NCBI RefSeq assembly: GCF_000463155.2
Contig: NZ_AWFZ01000028.1
Coordinates: 62,001-126,000 of the forward strand
Length of the DNA: 64,000 nt
Reading direction: 5' to 3'
From: Siccibacter turicensis LMG 23730
Lineage (GTDB): Bacteria; Pseudomonadota; Gammaproteobacteria; Enterobacterales; Enterobacteriaceae
This document shows, piece after piece, positions 1 to 9,501 of the stretch. The notes below the pieces were generated by a model. The model searched no databases, was not told where the DNA came from, and saw only the letters and a list, made by a program, of their open reading frames with translations. Both the position numbers and the translations under genes were made by a program. Numbering within the stretch: the first letter of the stretch is position 1; each line of letters starts with the position of its first letter.

Positions 1-1313
1 GCGTCGCCCTCTTCGCTGGCGCATACCGCGGCCTGAATCTGTGGCAGCAGCGGATCGCTGACCTCAATCGTTGCCCCCTGCTCGTCCACGCCACCCACGT
101 AGCGCATCCACGCGGCAATCCCGAGCGCCAGCAGATCGAACGACCCACCGTGCACCAGATGCCAGCGCACCGAGTCGAGCATACGCTGCGGCAGCTTCTG
201 GCTACCGTCCATGGCAATCTGCCAGGTGCGGTGACGCAGCGCCGGGTTGCTGTAGCGCGCGATCAGTCGGTCAGCGTAGTTGGTCAGATCCACGCCTTTC
301 ACCCGCAGCGTCGGGGCCTGCTCGTCGAGCATCAGCGCACGCGCGGCGTGCCGGAAGTTCACATCGTCCATGCAGTCGTTAATGTGCTGATAGCCCGCCA
401 GATAGCCGGTATAAGCGAGGAAGGAGTGGCTGCCGTTGAGCATCCGCAGCTTCATCTCTTCAAACGGGATCACATCGGCGACCAGCTCCGCGCCGGCTTT
501 CTCCCAGGTGGGGCGACCGGCCACGAAATTATCCTCGATGACCCACTGGCGGAAGGGTTCACAGGCTACTGCGGCCGGATCGCGCACTCCGGTGAGCCGG
601 GCGATTTTCTCCAGCGTATCCGGCGTAACGGCGGGCACGATGCGGTCCACCATCGTCGAGGGGAAGGTCACGTTATCGGCGATCCACGCCGCCAGATCGG
701 CGTCCCGCGCGCCGGCATAGGCCAGCACCACGTTCTTCATAACGTGCCCGTTCTCCGGCATGTTGTCGCAGGACATCACGCTGAACGCCGCCAGCCCGGC
801 GGCGCGACGGCGTGCCAGCGCTTCCACCACCACACCCACTGCAGAACCGGGGCGCTGCGGCTGTGCAAGGTCCGCCACGATCGCCGGATGCGTCATCACC
901 AGCTGCCCGGTGGCCGGAGAGTGGCAGTAGCCTTTTTCGGTAATGGTGAGCGACACAATGGCGACCTGCGGCTGGCACAGCGCGTCGAACACCGTTTCCA
1001 GACCGTCCACCTGGGCGTGCAGTGCGTTTCTCACCACCCCCACGATGCGGGCATTCCAGGCCTCAGCCGACATTTCGGCCACGGTGTAAAGATTGTCCTG
1101 GGCGCGTAAGTCGGCAATCTGCTGCTCGCCGCCGATAAGGTTGATTTCGCAGTAGCCCCAGTCGCTGCCGTGCTCAGCCGCGAGGATATCGGCGTAGACC
1201 GCCTGGTGAGCGCGATGGAAGGCGCCGAAGCCGAGATGAACAATGCGCGGCACCAGCGCGGTGCGATCGTAAGCTGGAAGCAAAGCATGTGCAGTAAGGA
1301 GTGGTGTGGTCAT
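1..1313 (-). CDS. ydfI: Mannitol dehydrogenase family oxidoreductase, YdfI type (3' end off the left edge)
   Basis: NAD-dependent polyol/hexuronate dehydrogenase of the mannitol dehydrogenase family (UxuB, MtlD relatives), which oxidises a sugar alcohol or interconverts fructuronate and mannonate. About 437 codons are visible. The family is near 480-490 residues, so roughly 50 C-terminal residues lie outside. The Rossmann segment [14 protein letters not shown] is near residue 24 and the family Lys-Asn-His active-site pattern (KLRMLNGSH) is clear. It follows the ydfJ-type and rsp genes on the same strand, the E. coli order. In that setting it probably reduces or oxidises the sugar acid handled by RspA and RspB. 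The exact substrate cannot be read from the sequence. Confidence 0.85.
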   Translation of the reverse strand, partial: MTTPLLTAHALLPAYDRTALVPRIVHLGFGAFHRAHQAVYADILAAEHGSDWGYCEINLIGGEQQIADLRAQDNLYTVAEMSAEAWNARIVGVVRNALHAQVDGLETVFDALCQPQVAIVSLTITEKGYCHSPATGQLVMTHPAIVADLAQPQRPGSAVGVVVEALARRRAAGLAAFSVMSCDNMPENGHVMKNVVLAYAGARDADLAAWIADNVTFPSTMVDRIVPAVTPDTLEKIARLTGVRDPAAVACEPFRQWVIEDNFVAGRPTWEKAGAELVADVIPFEEMKLRMLNGSHSFLAYTGYLAGYQHINDCMDDVNFRHAARALMLDEQAPTLRVKGVDLTNYADRLIARYSNPALRHRTWQIAMDGSQKLPQRMLDSVRWHLVHGGSFDLLALGIAAWMRYVGGVDEQGATIEVSDPLLPQIQAAVCASEEGD

Positions 1314-1488
1314 AGCGGTGGCTCGTTTTGTAAATGAAACAGTGGTTCAACAGATTACGTGGCGCGTCGCGCAGGACGTTGATCCTGAACAGGCTCTGCC
1401 GACTACCTTGACTAGAATGGTAACAGGATGTTTCTGTGGTGCGCCCACCGGGAGGTGAGCGCACGGAAAGAAAGAAGTCGGGACGACC

Positions 1489-2862
1489 TCAGACGTAGTG
1501 CCCTGCCCGCAGAGTATGGGCGGCTGCGGGTTCGGCGGCGTCTTCCAGCTGGTTTAGATCGCGGTCGCACACCTCCGGCATCAGCCAGGCGCAGGTTAGA
1601 CCTATCAGCGAGTAGATAACGATCATCGCCACAATGGGTAGCCAGCTGCCGGTCATGTTGCACAGCACGCCGGCAATCAAGGGTCCGAAGCCCACCGCCA
1701 CCAGCCCACCCGCCTCTTTGGAGATCGCCATGCGGGTGAAGCGGTTGCGGGAACCAAACATCTCCGCCATGGTGATATTTTCGAGCGCGAACAGTCCCAG
1801 CACCGCAAAGTTATGGATCACGATGATCGACAACATGATGGTGCCCGGGGCGTAGCTTTTATCGACGATAATCGCCAGCATCGGCCAGGCGAGAATAATC
1901 GCCGAGACGTTGAGCAGAATATAGGGAATGCGTCGTCCAAACTTATCCGACAGCCAGCCGAGCAGCGGAATGGTGATAAACCCGATGGCGGAGCTGATCA
2001 TCAGGGCGTCGGTCGGGATCGCCTTGTCAAACAGCAGGGTCTGCACCAGATAACCGGCAAGGAAGGTCTGAATCAGCCCCGAATTACCCGCCTGGCCAAA
2101 GCGCAGGCCGGTCGCCAGCCAGAACGATTTGCTTTTGAACATCGCGCCCAGCGAGGCGTCCTGCGGATTCGCCTGGGCAGGTGCCTGGTCACCTTCGCTC
2201 ACGGCTTCAAATACCGGGCTCTCTTTCAGGTTCATCCTCAGCCAGATGGCGAAGATCATTACCACGACGCTGGCGAGGAAGGGTATGCGCCAGCCCCACG
2301 CGACCAGCTCTTCACGGTCGAGGAGGAAGAACATCAGCGCCCAGATGGCGGTGGCGCTCAGGGTACCGCAGTTGGTGCCCATCGCCACCAGCGAGGAGAT
2401 GATACCGCGCCGCCCTTTCGGGGCGTACTCGGCAAGCATAGTGCCCGCGCCGGAGATCTCCGCCCCTGCGCCCAGCCCCTGGACAACGCGCAGCGTCACC
2501 AGCAACACCGGCGCAAAAATGCCGATCTGTGCGTAGGTCGGCAGCACGCCAATCAGCGTGGTGCAGATGCCCATCATGGTGATGGTGATAAACAGCACCC
2601 GCTTACGGCCGATGCGGTCGCCCATCCGGCCGAAAATAAACGCCCCGACGATGCGGGCGATGTAGCCTGCGCCGTAGGTGCCCATCGCCAGGATCAGCGC
2701 CATCGCGGCCGACTGTTCCGGGAAGAAGATCTCATGGAACACCAGCGCGGCGCCCAGCGAATAGAGCTGGAAATCCATAAATTCAAGTGCGGTGCCCAGC
2801 CAGCCGGATACCGCGGCTTTAACCAGGTCTGAAGTCGATCGTTCAGCTTTTACGTGCGTCAT
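1489..2862 (-). CDS. ydfJ: MFS transporter of the metabolite:H+ symporter group, YdfJ-like
   Basis: Inner-membrane carrier of 457 residues with about 12 hydrophobic segments. The N-terminal LGTALEFMDFQLY and the loop GRMGDRIGRKRVL are typical of the metabolite:proton symporter (MHS) branch of the major facilitator superfamily. The start at 2862 was chosen because GAGA stands 9-12 bases upstream; a longer frame begins at 2907 without a good site. It lies between rspB and ydfI, so it probably imports the sugar acid or polyol these enzymes use. The reading frame is full length, whereas as I recall the E. coli K-12 copy is a prophage-disrupted pseudogene. Substrate unknown. Confidence 0.85.
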   Translation of the reverse strand: MTHVKAERSTSDLVKAAVSGWLGTALEFMDFQLYSLGAALVFHEIFFPEQSAAMALILAMGTYGAGYIARIVGAFIFGRMGDRIGRKRVLFITITMMGICTTLIGVLPTYAQIGIFAPVLLVTLRVVQGLGAGAEISGAGTMLAEYAPKGRRGIISSLVAMGTNCGTLSATAIWALMFFLLDREELVAWGWRIPFLASVVVMIFAIWLRMNLKESPVFEAVSEGDQAPAQANPQDASLGAMFKSKSFWLATGLRFGQAGNSGLIQTFLAGYLVQTLLFDKAIPTDALMISSAIGFITIPLLGWLSDKFGRRIPYILLNVSAIILAWPMLAIIVDKSYAPGTIMLSIIVIHNFAVLGLFALENITMAEMFGSRNRFTRMAISKEAGGLVAVGFGPLIAGVLCNMTGSWLPIVAMIVIYSLIGLTCAWLMPEVCDRDLNQLEDAAEPAAAHTLRAGHYV

Positions 2863-2991
2863 AGTTGCTATCTCTGAATAGGTAAGATGCGGACCACAAA
2901 CTCGCATGACGTTCCGGCATTTTTCAGGCAGCAGCGCCCCTGGCCCGTCCGTGAGCCATTGTCTCTGCCAGCCTGCGCCGGGTTTTCCTTA

Positions 2992-4011
2992 TTATGGGTT
3001 GAACGTGAGAAGCACCTTGCAGCACTGCCGCTGGTTCTTCTCAAACAGCTCGAGGGCGTCCGTAATATGTTGATACCCGAAGGTATGGGTAATGAGCTTT
3101 GTCGGGTCGATAAGCCCGCGACTCAGCCAGTCGATGACGACCGGGAACTTCATGGCGTTAAGCCGGGAGGTGAAAATGCTGATCTCCTTGCCGGTGATGC
3201 TCTGCTGAGTGAGGCTGCTCGGTTCGCTTGAAAAGCCCATCAGCACAATGCGCGCCGCGGGGGAAGCCAGCAGCGCCGCTTCCTGCAAAATGGACGGATG
3301 GCAGGCGGCGTCCACGATAAGCGTGGGCTGGATGCCCTTCTCTTCAAGCACGGCCGCCAGCGGCTGCTGGAGGTTATTGATCACCAGATCCGCCCCGCTG
3401 CGCTGCGCCATCTCCAGCCGCTCCTCGATGCGGTCCACCACAATCACCTGCTTCACCTGATAGACGTGCTTCAGCACCTGAATGGTGGTGAGGCCCATCG
3501 GCCCGGCGCCGTACACCAGGGCGATGTCCTGCGCGCCGGGATTGACCTGGCCGGTAACATTGGCGGCGATGGTAAACGGCTCAATCATCACCGCGTGCTC
3601 ATCGGGGATGGCGTCGGGGACGACCCAGGCATTGCGGGCGGGCACCACGGCGTACTCGCTGAATCCGCCGTCGCGATGCACGCCCAGTACCACCAGCGAG
3701 GTGCAGACGTTGGGTTTCCCCACCGAACAGGGGTAACAGTGGCCGCAGCTGATTACCGGGTCCACCGCCACGCGCTCCCCGAGCCGTGAGGGCGCAACGC
3801 CCTCACCGGTGGCGTCGATGATGCCGAAAAACTCGTGGCCGATGACCCGCGGGTATCGGGCAAACGGGTTATGCCCGCGGTAGATGTGGCTGTCTGAACC
3901 GCAGATGCCTGCCAGCTTCACCTTGACCCGAACCTCACCGGCGCCCGGCTGCGGCAGGGCGCGCGTCTCAATCTCAAGCTGGTTGGGCTGTTTTATAACG
4001 ATACTTTTCAT
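2992..4011 (-). CDS. rspB: Zinc-type alcohol dehydrogenase RspB
   Basis: Medium-chain, zinc-dependent dehydrogenase of 339 residues, nearly collinear with E. coli RspB. Visible motifs are the catalytic-zinc segment AGICGSDSHIYRG, GHEFFG, the structural-zinc cysteine run (CGHCYPCSVGKPNVC) and the NAD-binding VYGAGPMGL. The ATG at 4011 is used because GGAG lies six bases before it; the frame opens slightly further upstream. It is related to threonine and sorbitol dehydrogenases and probably oxidises a secondary alcohol of a sugar acid. It is grouped with rspA, as in E. coli, but here a second transporter gene separates the two. The historical label of starvation sensing does not describe the enzyme chemistry. 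Confidence 0.93.
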   Translation of the reverse strand: MKSIVIKQPNQLEIETRALPQPGAGEVRVKVKLAGICGSDSHIYRGHNPFARYPRVIGHEFFGIIDATGEGVAPSRLGERVAVDPVISCGHCYPCSVGKPNVCTSLVVLGVHRDGGFSEYAVVPARNAWVVPDAIPDEHAVMIEPFTIAANVTGQVNPGAQDIALVYGAGPMGLTTIQVLKHVYQVKQVIVVDRIEERLEMAQRSGADLVINNLQQPLAAVLEEKGIQPTLIVDAACHPSILQEAALLASPAARIVLMGFSSEPSSLTQQSITGKEISIFTSRLNAMKFPVVIDWLSRGLIDPTKLITHTFGYQHITDALELFEKNQRQCCKVLLTFNP

Positions 4012-4113
4012 CTTGCGCTCCAATTGTCAGTTCGACAGCAGGTCCGTTCAGTGCACAACCGAACAGAGGTGGGCACTGCGCCCTGCCGCTTCGCCACCGG
4101 CGAGCAGGCGTTA

Positions 4114-5397
4114 TTATGTAATAGGGTCCTTGACGATAAACAGGTAACACATCGCCCCGGCAAAGGTGACGCAGGCGGCGATCACCAGCGCCAGGTTAAA
4201 GGAGTGCGTGGTGTCGACCACCCACCCGGTTATCACTGGCGCAAAGGAGGCGAAGACAAAACTGCCGAAGTTTTGAATCGCCGCCACCGACGCCACCTTC
4301 TCCTCTGACACCATCACCTGAACCAGTCCCCACGCCGAGGTGCCGGCGAAGTGGACGCAGAACAGCGCCATCGAGATAAAGGCAACCGCCTGCACCGGCG
4401 TGGACGACTCCACCACCAGCAGCGTTCCCAGGGCCGAAAGTACCAGCCCGGCAACAATGGCGGTTTTACGCACCGTCGTCAGGCTGTAGCCGGCGCTGGC
4501 AAACTTATCCACCAGCAAGCCGTTCACCCACATTCCGACCGCCGCGGCAAGAAACGGGATGGCGGCTACCCAGCCGGTTTTTGCCAGGCTAAATCCCTGC
4601 TGGGCTTGCAGATAACCGGGCAGCCACGCGATGTAGAGCCAGCCGGTATAGTTCACCCCGGAAAAACCGAGGATCATGCCCCAGGTGGTACGGCGCTTAA
4701 ACAGCGCCCGCCACTGGGCAAACTTCAGACGCGGCGGCGGACTCGCCGGGGCTGACATAAAGCGGCTCTCCTCCGCGGTCAGGGCAAAGCTGCCGCGGTT
4801 GCGGTACCACGCGTACCAGCACACGCCGACGATCACCCCTGCCAGCCCGACGGTGACAAACATGGTTCGCCATCCCCAGGCAAGCTGCATACACACCAGC
4901 ACTGGCGGGGCGATCGCCTGGCCCAGCACCGTCGAGGAGTTAAAGATCCCCAGCGCCGTGCCCCGCTCTTTCTGGATGTACCAGTCGGTAATGGCCTTGA
5001 CGCCCGCGGGCATAAACGGCGCTTCACCAATGCCCAGTCCAATGCGCAACAGGATAAAGTGGCTGAATGAATTCACCAGCCCGGTCAGGGCCTGCATCAG
5101 CGACCAGAAAATCAGCCCGGCGCCGAGCACAATGCGCGGCCCTATGCGATCGAGCAGCATCCCGGAGGGCAGCTGCGCCAGCCCGTAGGAGAGTGAAAAC
5201 GCCGACAGCAGCACGCCGAACTCCGTCGCCGACAGCCCCAGCTCTCCCCGTATCGCTTCGCTGGCAACGCTCAGCGATGAGCGGTCCAGAAAGTTAACGA
5301 TCCCGGCGAGAAACAGTAAAATCAGCGTTACCGCCTCGATTTTCTCGATTCGCGACGGTTTTGCCATCGCGCCAATCTCTGTGACCCTGGTATCCAT
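4114..5397 (-). CDS. MFS sugar-acid transporter of the anion:cation symporter type (ExuT/GarP/DgoT-like)
   Basis: 427-residue inner-membrane carrier with about 12 membrane segments. It starts with a cytoplasmic tail, then NFLDRSSLSVA, the signature of the ACS family that imports hexuronates, glucarate, galactonate and similar acids by proton symport. LLRIGLGIGEAPFMPAG is the second family hallmark. The ATG at 5397 has AGGAG six bases upstream. It lies between rspA and rspB, which are adjacent in E. coli K-12, so this is an addition or an ancestral member lost there. Since RspA is a mannonate-dehydratase-family enzyme, the likely cargo is an aldonate or hexuronate. Confidence 0.88.
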   Translation of the reverse strand: MDTRVTEIGAMAKPSRIEKIEAVTLILLFLAGIVNFLDRSSLSVASEAIRGELGLSATEFGVLLSAFSLSYGLAQLPSGMLLDRIGPRIVLGAGLIFWSLMQALTGLVNSFSHFILLRIGLGIGEAPFMPAGVKAITDWYIQKERGTALGIFNSSTVLGQAIAPPVLVCMQLAWGWRTMFVTVGLAGVIVGVCWYAWYRNRGSFALTAEESRFMSAPASPPPRLKFAQWRALFKRRTTWGMILGFSGVNYTGWLYIAWLPGYLQAQQGFSLAKTGWVAAIPFLAAAVGMWVNGLLVDKFASAGYSLTTVRKTAIVAGLVLSALGTLLVVESSTPVQAVAFISMALFCVHFAGTSAWGLVQVMVSEEKVASVAAIQNFGSFVFASFAPVITGWVVDTTHSFNLALVIAACVTFAGAMCYLFIVKDPIT

Positions 5398-5520
5398 ACA
5401 AGGCTCCTGTTGCACTCGTTACCGGCCGGGCACCCGACCGGCAGTCTGCGTCGCCCACGGCGACCGGTCATTTATGGTCTACGTTCATCCTTTGAAAGCG
5501 TTCCTGCCCTGCCGCGACGA

Positions 5521-6735
5521 TCACCAGTTCCACAGCGTACCGTCTTCAAGCCGGGCCACCGGCAGATAGGCCGCGTCGTAGGGGTATTTCGCCGCCAGCT
5601 TCTCATCAAACTCGATGCCAAGCCCCGGCTTGTCGCCCGGATGCATATAGCCGTTGTCGAAGGTCCAGCTGTGCGGGAACACCTCCAGCATCTGCTCGGA
5701 ATAGCCCATGTACTCCTGCACGCCAAAGTTCGGCACCCACAGGTCGAAGTGGAGCGCGGCGGCGTGGCAGATGGGTGAGAGATCGGACGGGCCGTGGGAG
5801 CCGGTGCGCACCTGGTAGAGCGAGGCAAAGTCGGCGATGCGGCGCATCCCGGTGATGCCACCCGCGTGGGTAATGGTGGTGCGGATATAGTCGATAAGCT
5901 GCTCTTCGATAAGCTGCTTGCAGTCCCAGATGCTGTTGAACACCTCACCCACGGCGATAGGGGTGACGGTATGCTGGCGGATCAGGCGGAAGCAGGCCTG
6001 GTTTTCGGCAGGGGTCGGATCTTCCATCCAGAACAGACGATAATCCTCAACGCTCTTGCCAAAGCGCGCCGCTTCGATGGGGGTCAGGCGGTGGTGCATG
6101 TCGTGCAGCAGGTGTTCATCAAAGCCGAATTCGCTGCGTACCGCGTCGAACAGTTTCGGCGTGAAGTCGAGATACTTCTCGGTTGACCAGAGCTGCTCCT
6201 CCGGCCACTGGCCTTTGGTAGCCGGTTCGTAGGCCAGGCCTTTGCCCTTCGCCATGCCGTAGGTGGTTTTCATGCCGGGCACGCCGCACTGCACGCGAAT
6301 TGCCTTGAAGCCCATCTCTTTGTGCCGGGCGTAGTCCTCCAGCACCTCATCGATGCTGTGCCCGGTGGTGTGGCAGTACACCATCACGCCTTCACGCGAC
6401 GCGCCACCCAGCAGCTGGTAGAGCGGCATGTCGGCCGCTTTGGCTTTGATGTCCCACAGCGCCATATCAATGGCCGAGATTGCCGACATGGTAACCGGGC
6501 CGCGGCGCCAGTACGCGCCTTTGTAGAAGAACTGCCAGATATCTTCGATGCGATGGGCGTCGCGACCGACAAGCTGCGGGCAGAGGTGATCTCGCAGGTA
6601 CGAGGCCACCGACAGCTCACGTCCGTTGAGGGTGGCATCCCCGAGGCCGGTCAGGCCGCTATCGGTGGTGATTTTCAGCGTAACGAAATTACGCCCCGGA
6701 CAGGTGACGAACACCTCAGCCGCAACAATTTTCAT
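5521..6735 (-). CDS. rspA: Mannonate dehydratase family protein RspA (enolase superfamily)
   Basis: 404 residues, the same length as E. coli RspA and almost identical over long stretches. It belongs to the mannonate dehydratase group of the enolase superfamily, which removes water from D-mannonate to give 2-keto-3-deoxygluconate. Seen here are the N-terminal capping domain with [19 protein letters not shown], the central metal and acid-base segment [12 protein letters not shown], and [18 protein letters not shown] and [11 protein letters not shown] of the barrel. The start at 6735 ([16 protein letters not shown]) matches E. coli; the frame stays open upstream without a matching N-terminus. 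It is first in the minus-strand group of rsp/ydf genes. Confidence 0.95.
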   Translation of the reverse strand: MKIVAAEVFVTCPGRNFVTLKITTDSGLTGLGDATLNGRELSVASYLRDHLCPQLVGRDAHRIEDIWQFFYKGAYWRRGPVTMSAISAIDMALWDIKAKAADMPLYQLLGGASREGVMVYCHTTGHSIDEVLEDYARHKEMGFKAIRVQCGVPGMKTTYGMAKGKGLAYEPATKGQWPEEQLWSTEKYLDFTPKLFDAVRSEFGFDEHLLHDMHHRLTPIEAARFGKSVEDYRLFWMEDPTPAENQACFRLIRQHTVTPIAVGEVFNSIWDCKQLIEEQLIDYIRTTITHAGGITGMRRIADFASLYQVRTGSHGPSDLSPICHAAALHFDLWVPNFGVQEYMGYSEQMLEVFPHSWTFDNGYMHPGDKPGLGIEFDEKLAAKYPYDAAYLPVARLEDGTLWNW

Positions 6736-6845
6736 ATTCGATCTTCCCCGTGCAATGGCATCAATAGCGCTAAATTTACGCAACTGCGCTACTACCATAC
6801 AAGTATAAGATCACAGAAAATCGTGCGCGGTCACACTTTACCCGC
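6736..6845 (-). promoter_or_regulatory. rspA upstream region with a probable -10 element
   Basis: Read on the minus strand, the spacer between ynfA and rspA contains TATACT (around 6798-6803), a good -10 match, but no convincing -35 at the right distance. Two TGTGA half-sites lie just upstream, so activation by CRP is possible but unproven. The GntR regulator known from E. coli (YdfH/RspR) is not in this window. Confidence 0.4.
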
Positions 6846-7172
6846 TTAGCTGCGCCCCCACCCGGCCACCACAATCAGCATGCCGCACAGCGCCACGCCG
6901 GCACCGGTCCAGTCCCAGACGGTGAGTTTTTCGCCGTCCACCACCCGCAGCCAGGCCAGCGCGGCGCAGACGTAGACCCCGCCATAGGCGGCGTAGACGC
7001 GCCCGCTCGCCGCCGGATGCAGCGTCAGCAGCCAGACGAACAGCATTAATGACAGCACGGCGGGGATCAGCAGCAGCGGCGTGTGGCCGCGCTTGAGCCA
7101 TAGCCAGGGCAGATAGCAGCCGACGATTTCGGCAAGCGCGGTGGCAAAAAACAGCAGCGTGGTTTTGATCAT
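6846..7172 (-). CDS. ynfA: YnfA family small inner-membrane protein
   Basis: 108 residues, four predicted membrane helices, same length and sequence pattern as E. coli YnfA ([40 protein letters not shown]). The family is distantly related to small multidrug resistance exporters. An export role has been suggested for homologues, but the substrate is uncertain. It is divergent from ynfB, as in E. coli. Confidence 0.95.
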   Translation of the reverse strand: MIKTTLLFFATALAEIVGCYLPWLWLKRGHTPLLLIPAVLSLMLFVWLLTLHPAASGRVYAAYGGVYVCAALAWLRVVDGEKLTVWDWTGAGVALCGMLIVVAGWGRS

Positions 7173-7291
7173 GGTGAACCTTCAGGGTGAATAATTTGTA
7201 ACCGGCTGGCGCTGTCGGCCTGCGGTGGGCGGTGATATAATTACCGGGTTAAGCGACCGACAGCATCGCAACACCCTAAAAGGAATCAGCA

Positions 7292-7642
7292 ATGAAAACA
7301 ATCCTTCGCAAATCCCTCTGGCTGGCGCTGGCTCCGCTTGCCTTTGCCGCCGGTTCGCTGGTTTTTAGCCCGGTCGTAAAAGCCGATACCGACCGTCTGG
7401 TGATTGAGTCCGGCGACAGCGCGCAGAGCCGCCAACACGCCGCGATGGAAAAAGAGCAATGGAATGACACCCGCTCGCTGCGCAAAAAGGTCAATACCCG
7501 CGTGGAGAAAGAGTGGGATAAAGACGATGTGGCTTTCGATCTGCGCGACAAGTGCCAGCAGAGCGCCAACGTCAACGCGTACTGGGAAAACAACACCCTG
7601 CGCTGTCTTGACCGCCGCACCGGTCGTACCATCACCCCGTAA
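7292..7642 (+). CDS. ynfB: UPF0482 family protein YnfB, exported
   Basis: 116-residue protein with an N-terminal signal peptide: basic start, hydrophobic run to about residue 26, then VKADTDRL. The mature part is polar and rich in charged residues ([30 protein letters not shown]) with two cysteines near the end. This matches E. coli YnfB (UPF0482), whose function is unknown. AAAGGAATCAGCA precedes the ATG. A hairpin terminator follows 10 bases after the stop, so it is probably transcribed alone. Confidence 0.93.
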   Translation: MKTILRKSLWLALAPLAFAAGSLVFSPVVKADTDRLVIESGDSAQSRQHAAMEKEQWNDTRSLRKKVNTRVEKEWDKDDVAFDLRDKCQQSANVNAYWENNTLRCLDRRTGRTITP

Positions 7643-7652
7643 CATTAGCGTT

Positions 7653-7677
7653 CAGGCTCCACCCGGAGCCTGCTTTT
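7653..7677 (+). terminator. Rho-independent terminator after ynfB
   Basis: CAGGCTCC-ACCC-GGAGCCTG forms a perfect 8-bp stem followed by CTTTT. It lies between ynfB and speG. Confidence 0.85.
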
Positions 7678-7688
7678 CAGGATGAATC

Positions 7689-8246
7689 ATGTCCCCGCAA
7701 CTCAACGTAAAACTCCGTCCGCTGGAGCGCGAAGACCTGCGCTTCGTCCACCAGCTCGATAACAATGCCAGCGTGATGCGCTACTGGTTTGAAGAGCCTT
7801 ACGAGGCGTTTGTCGAGCTTTCCGATCTCTACGATAAGCACATCCATGACCAGAGCGAGCGCCGCTTCGTGGTGGAGTGCGACGGCGACAAAGCCGGTCT
7901 GGTCGAACTGGTGGAGATCAACCACGTGCATCGCCGGGCCGAATTTCAGATCATCATTTCGCCGGAGCACCAGGGCAAAGGCCTTGCCTCACGCGCCGCG
8001 AAGCTGGCGATGGACTACGGCTTTACCGTGCTCAACCTCTATAAGCTCTATCTCATCGTCGATAAAGAGAACGAGAAAGCGATCCACATCTACCGCAAGC
8101 TGGGCTTTATGGTAGAGGGCGAGCTGATCCACGAATTCTTTATCAACGGCGAATACCGCAACACCATCCGGATGTGTATTTTCCAGCATCAGTATCTGGC
8201 GGAGCATAAAACCGCCGGCAGCCTGCTAAAGCCCACCGCGCAGTAG
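7689..8246 (+). CDS. speG: Spermidine N1-acetyltransferase
   Basis: GNAT-family enzyme of 185 residues that acetylates spermidine and spermine with acetyl-CoA, lowering the free polyamine level in the cytoplasm during cold or stationary stress. The N-terminus ([20 protein letters not shown]) and the acetyl-CoA loop [19 protein letters not shown] match E. coli SpeG. The mdtJI spermidine exporter lies about 51 kb away in this window, so both routes of spermidine relief are present. The stop codon TAG lies in the loop of a perfect 8-bp hairpin (8236-8254). Confidence 0.96.
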   Translation: MSPQLNVKLRPLEREDLRFVHQLDNNASVMRYWFEEPYEAFVELSDLYDKHIHDQSERRFVVECDGDKAGLVELVEINHVHRRAEFQIIISPEHQGKGLASRAAKLAMDYGFTVLNLYKLYLIVDKENEKAIHIYRKLGFMVEGELIHEFFINGEYRNTIRMCIFQHQYLAEHKTAGSLLKPTAQ

Positions 8247-8254
8247 CTGCGCGG
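8236..8254 (+). repeat. Inverted repeat with the speG stop codon in its loop
   Basis: CCGCGCAG-TAG-CTGCGCGG is a perfect 8-bp stem whose three-base loop is the speG stop codon. No T-run follows on either strand. It could weakly halt transcription between the convergent speG and ynfC, or act on mRNA stability. Confidence 0.6.
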
Positions 8255-8262
8255 CGTCGCGC

Positions 8263-8973
8263 TTAGTAGTAGTTAATGATGTTTTTGATGGTGAACTTCT
8301 GCACTTTGTTGGGGGTGACAGAGACATCCGTCATCACCAGCTCGCAGCTCACCGGGTTGAAGTGGCTGTCGTAGCGGCAGCTCTGATTCGCGCGCCCCAC
8401 CACCTCGCCGTTCAGCGTGGTTTCCGCCGTGTAGTCATGCTTTTTATGCGCGTCTGACGACACGGTGGCTTCCACCGACAGCTCTTTGTCTTTGCTTTTC
8501 GCCGTGCGGCCCAGCGGATAGCCTTCGCTGTCATAGCGATAGCGGATCTCCGCATCGCTGTTGCGCGCGGCGACCACAAATCCCTTGTCGTCGGTTTCAT
8601 ACACCAGACCGGTGCCCGACAGCTCGGCAAGCTGGCATTTGCCCTGCAGCTTCACCCGCTTCTCCTGAGTCATGGAGTCCAGATAGAAGTTGGCATTCAG
8701 CACCAGCGACGCGCCGGTATTGCTCTCCACGTCGTGGAAATCCAGGGTCTCGAAGCACCCCTCTTTAGAGAGCGTTCCGGTAACGCGCAGCGCGACCTTA
8801 TCCTCTTCATTCATCAGCGTCTGACTGAAATCCTTTACCGGCCCGCGCAGCGGATCGAAATCAAATTCATTCGAAAAGCTCGCCATTTCCGGGGTAAAGG
8901 CGTCAGGGGCAGGCGCATCGTCGCAGCCCGCCAGCACGGCGGAAACCATTGCCAGAACGATTAACTTTTTCAC
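8263..8973 (-). CDS. ynfC: UPF0257 lipoprotein YnfC
   Basis: 236 residues, the same length as E. coli YnfC. The lipoprotein signal peptide is clear (MKKLIVLAMVSAVLAGCDD), with the lipobox LAGC giving Cys17; Asp at +2 suggests retention in the inner membrane. The mature protein contains repeated beta-rich segments and no recognised catalytic motif. It is convergent with speG, with only 16 bases between the stops. Function unknown. Confidence 0.93.
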   Translation of the reverse strand: MKKLIVLAMVSAVLAGCDDAPAPDAFTPEMASFSNEFDFDPLRGPVKDFSQTLMNEEDKVALRVTGTLSKEGCFETLDFHDVESNTGASLVLNANFYLDSMTQEKRVKLQGKCQLAELSGTGLVYETDDKGFVVAARNSDAEIRYRYDSEGYPLGRTAKSKDKELSVEATVSSDAHKKHDYTAETTLNGEVVGRANQSCRYDSHFNPVSCELVMTDVSVTPNKVQKFTIKNIINYY

Positions 8974-9080
8974 AATACTGTCCAGTTTTCCGAAAGTAGG
9001 CGGAATGATATAAGCAAATACAACTATTTACACTATGAATGCTATGCTTAATCGACGACAACATGCGTAAGGAGCGGATA

Positions 9081-9383
9081 ATGAAATCAGCACTCTGGGT
9101 AAGCGCACTGGTTTTAATGGCCTCTGGCCCGGCTTTTGCCGCGACCAGTTCCTGCGAACGAGTAAAGGCGGATATCTCATCGCGTATTATCAATAATGGC
9201 GTGCCGGAAACCGGCTTCACGCTCTCCATCGTCCCTAACGATCAGGCCGACCAGCCTGATGCGCAGGTCGTTGGGCACTGCGCCAACGACACGCAAAAGA
9301 TTCTTTATACCCGCACCAGCAGCGGTAACTATCCGGTGAGCGGTGCTGGTACCCAGGACGCCACGTCCAGCGAACCACAGTAA
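9081..9383 (+). CDS. ynfD: DUF1161 family periplasmic protein YnfD
   Basis: 100-residue exported protein. The signal peptide MKSALWVSALVLMASGPAFA is followed by a DUF1161 core (SSCERVKADISSRIINNGVP, FTLSIVPNDQ, VVGHCANDTQKILYTR), nearly the same as E. coli YnfD. The ATG at 9081 has AAGGAG eight bases upstream and gives the signal peptide directly; a longer frame from 9039 does not. The tail is Ser/Gly/Thr-rich and variable. A terminator follows immediately. Function unknown. Confidence 0.93.
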   Translation: MKSALWVSALVLMASGPAFAATSSCERVKADISSRIINNGVPETGFTLSIVPNDQADQPDAQVVGHCANDTQKILYTRTSSGNYPVSGAGTQDATSSEPQ

Positions 9384-9390
9384 TTTTTTA

Positions 9391-9416
9391 CGGGCGCTTC
9401 GGCGCCCGATTTATTT
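9391..9416 (+). terminator. Rho-independent terminator after ynfD
   Basis: CGGGCGC-TTCG-GCGCCCG (7-bp stem, stable TTCG tetraloop) followed by ATTTATTT. Confidence 0.85.
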
Positions 9417-9445
9417 CCCCCGCCCGTTTGCTCTCTCCCCCTAAA

Positions 9446-9459
9446 TTGACCGACATTAA
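9446..9459 (+). promoter_or_regulatory. FNR-like box upstream of ynfE
   Basis: TTGAC-CGAC-ATTAA matches the FNR consensus TTGAT-N4-ATCAA at 8 of 10 positions. E. coli ynfE is known to be activated by FNR without oxygen. If the box is centred at -41.5, transcription would start near 9494. Confidence 0.55.
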
Positions 9460-9466
9460 GGTTTTG

Positions 9467-9482
9467 TACTCCATTGTGGGTA
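9467..9482 (+). promoter_or_regulatory. NarL/NarP 7-2-7 site upstream of ynfE
   Basis: TACTCCA-TT-GTGGGTA is an inverted pair of NarL/NarP heptamers (consensus TACYYMT) with the canonical 2-bp spacing and one mismatch in each half. It lies just downstream of the FNR-like box, where binding would block the promoter and repress the operon when nitrate is present. Confidence 0.55.
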
Positions 9483-9501
9483 ACACTCGCTCAGCATCGA
9501 T

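Noticed and set aside
1438-1466. Terminator for the ydfJ-like gene
   Set aside because: GTGCGC/GCGCAC can pair, but with an internal mismatch and no T-run on the minus strand.
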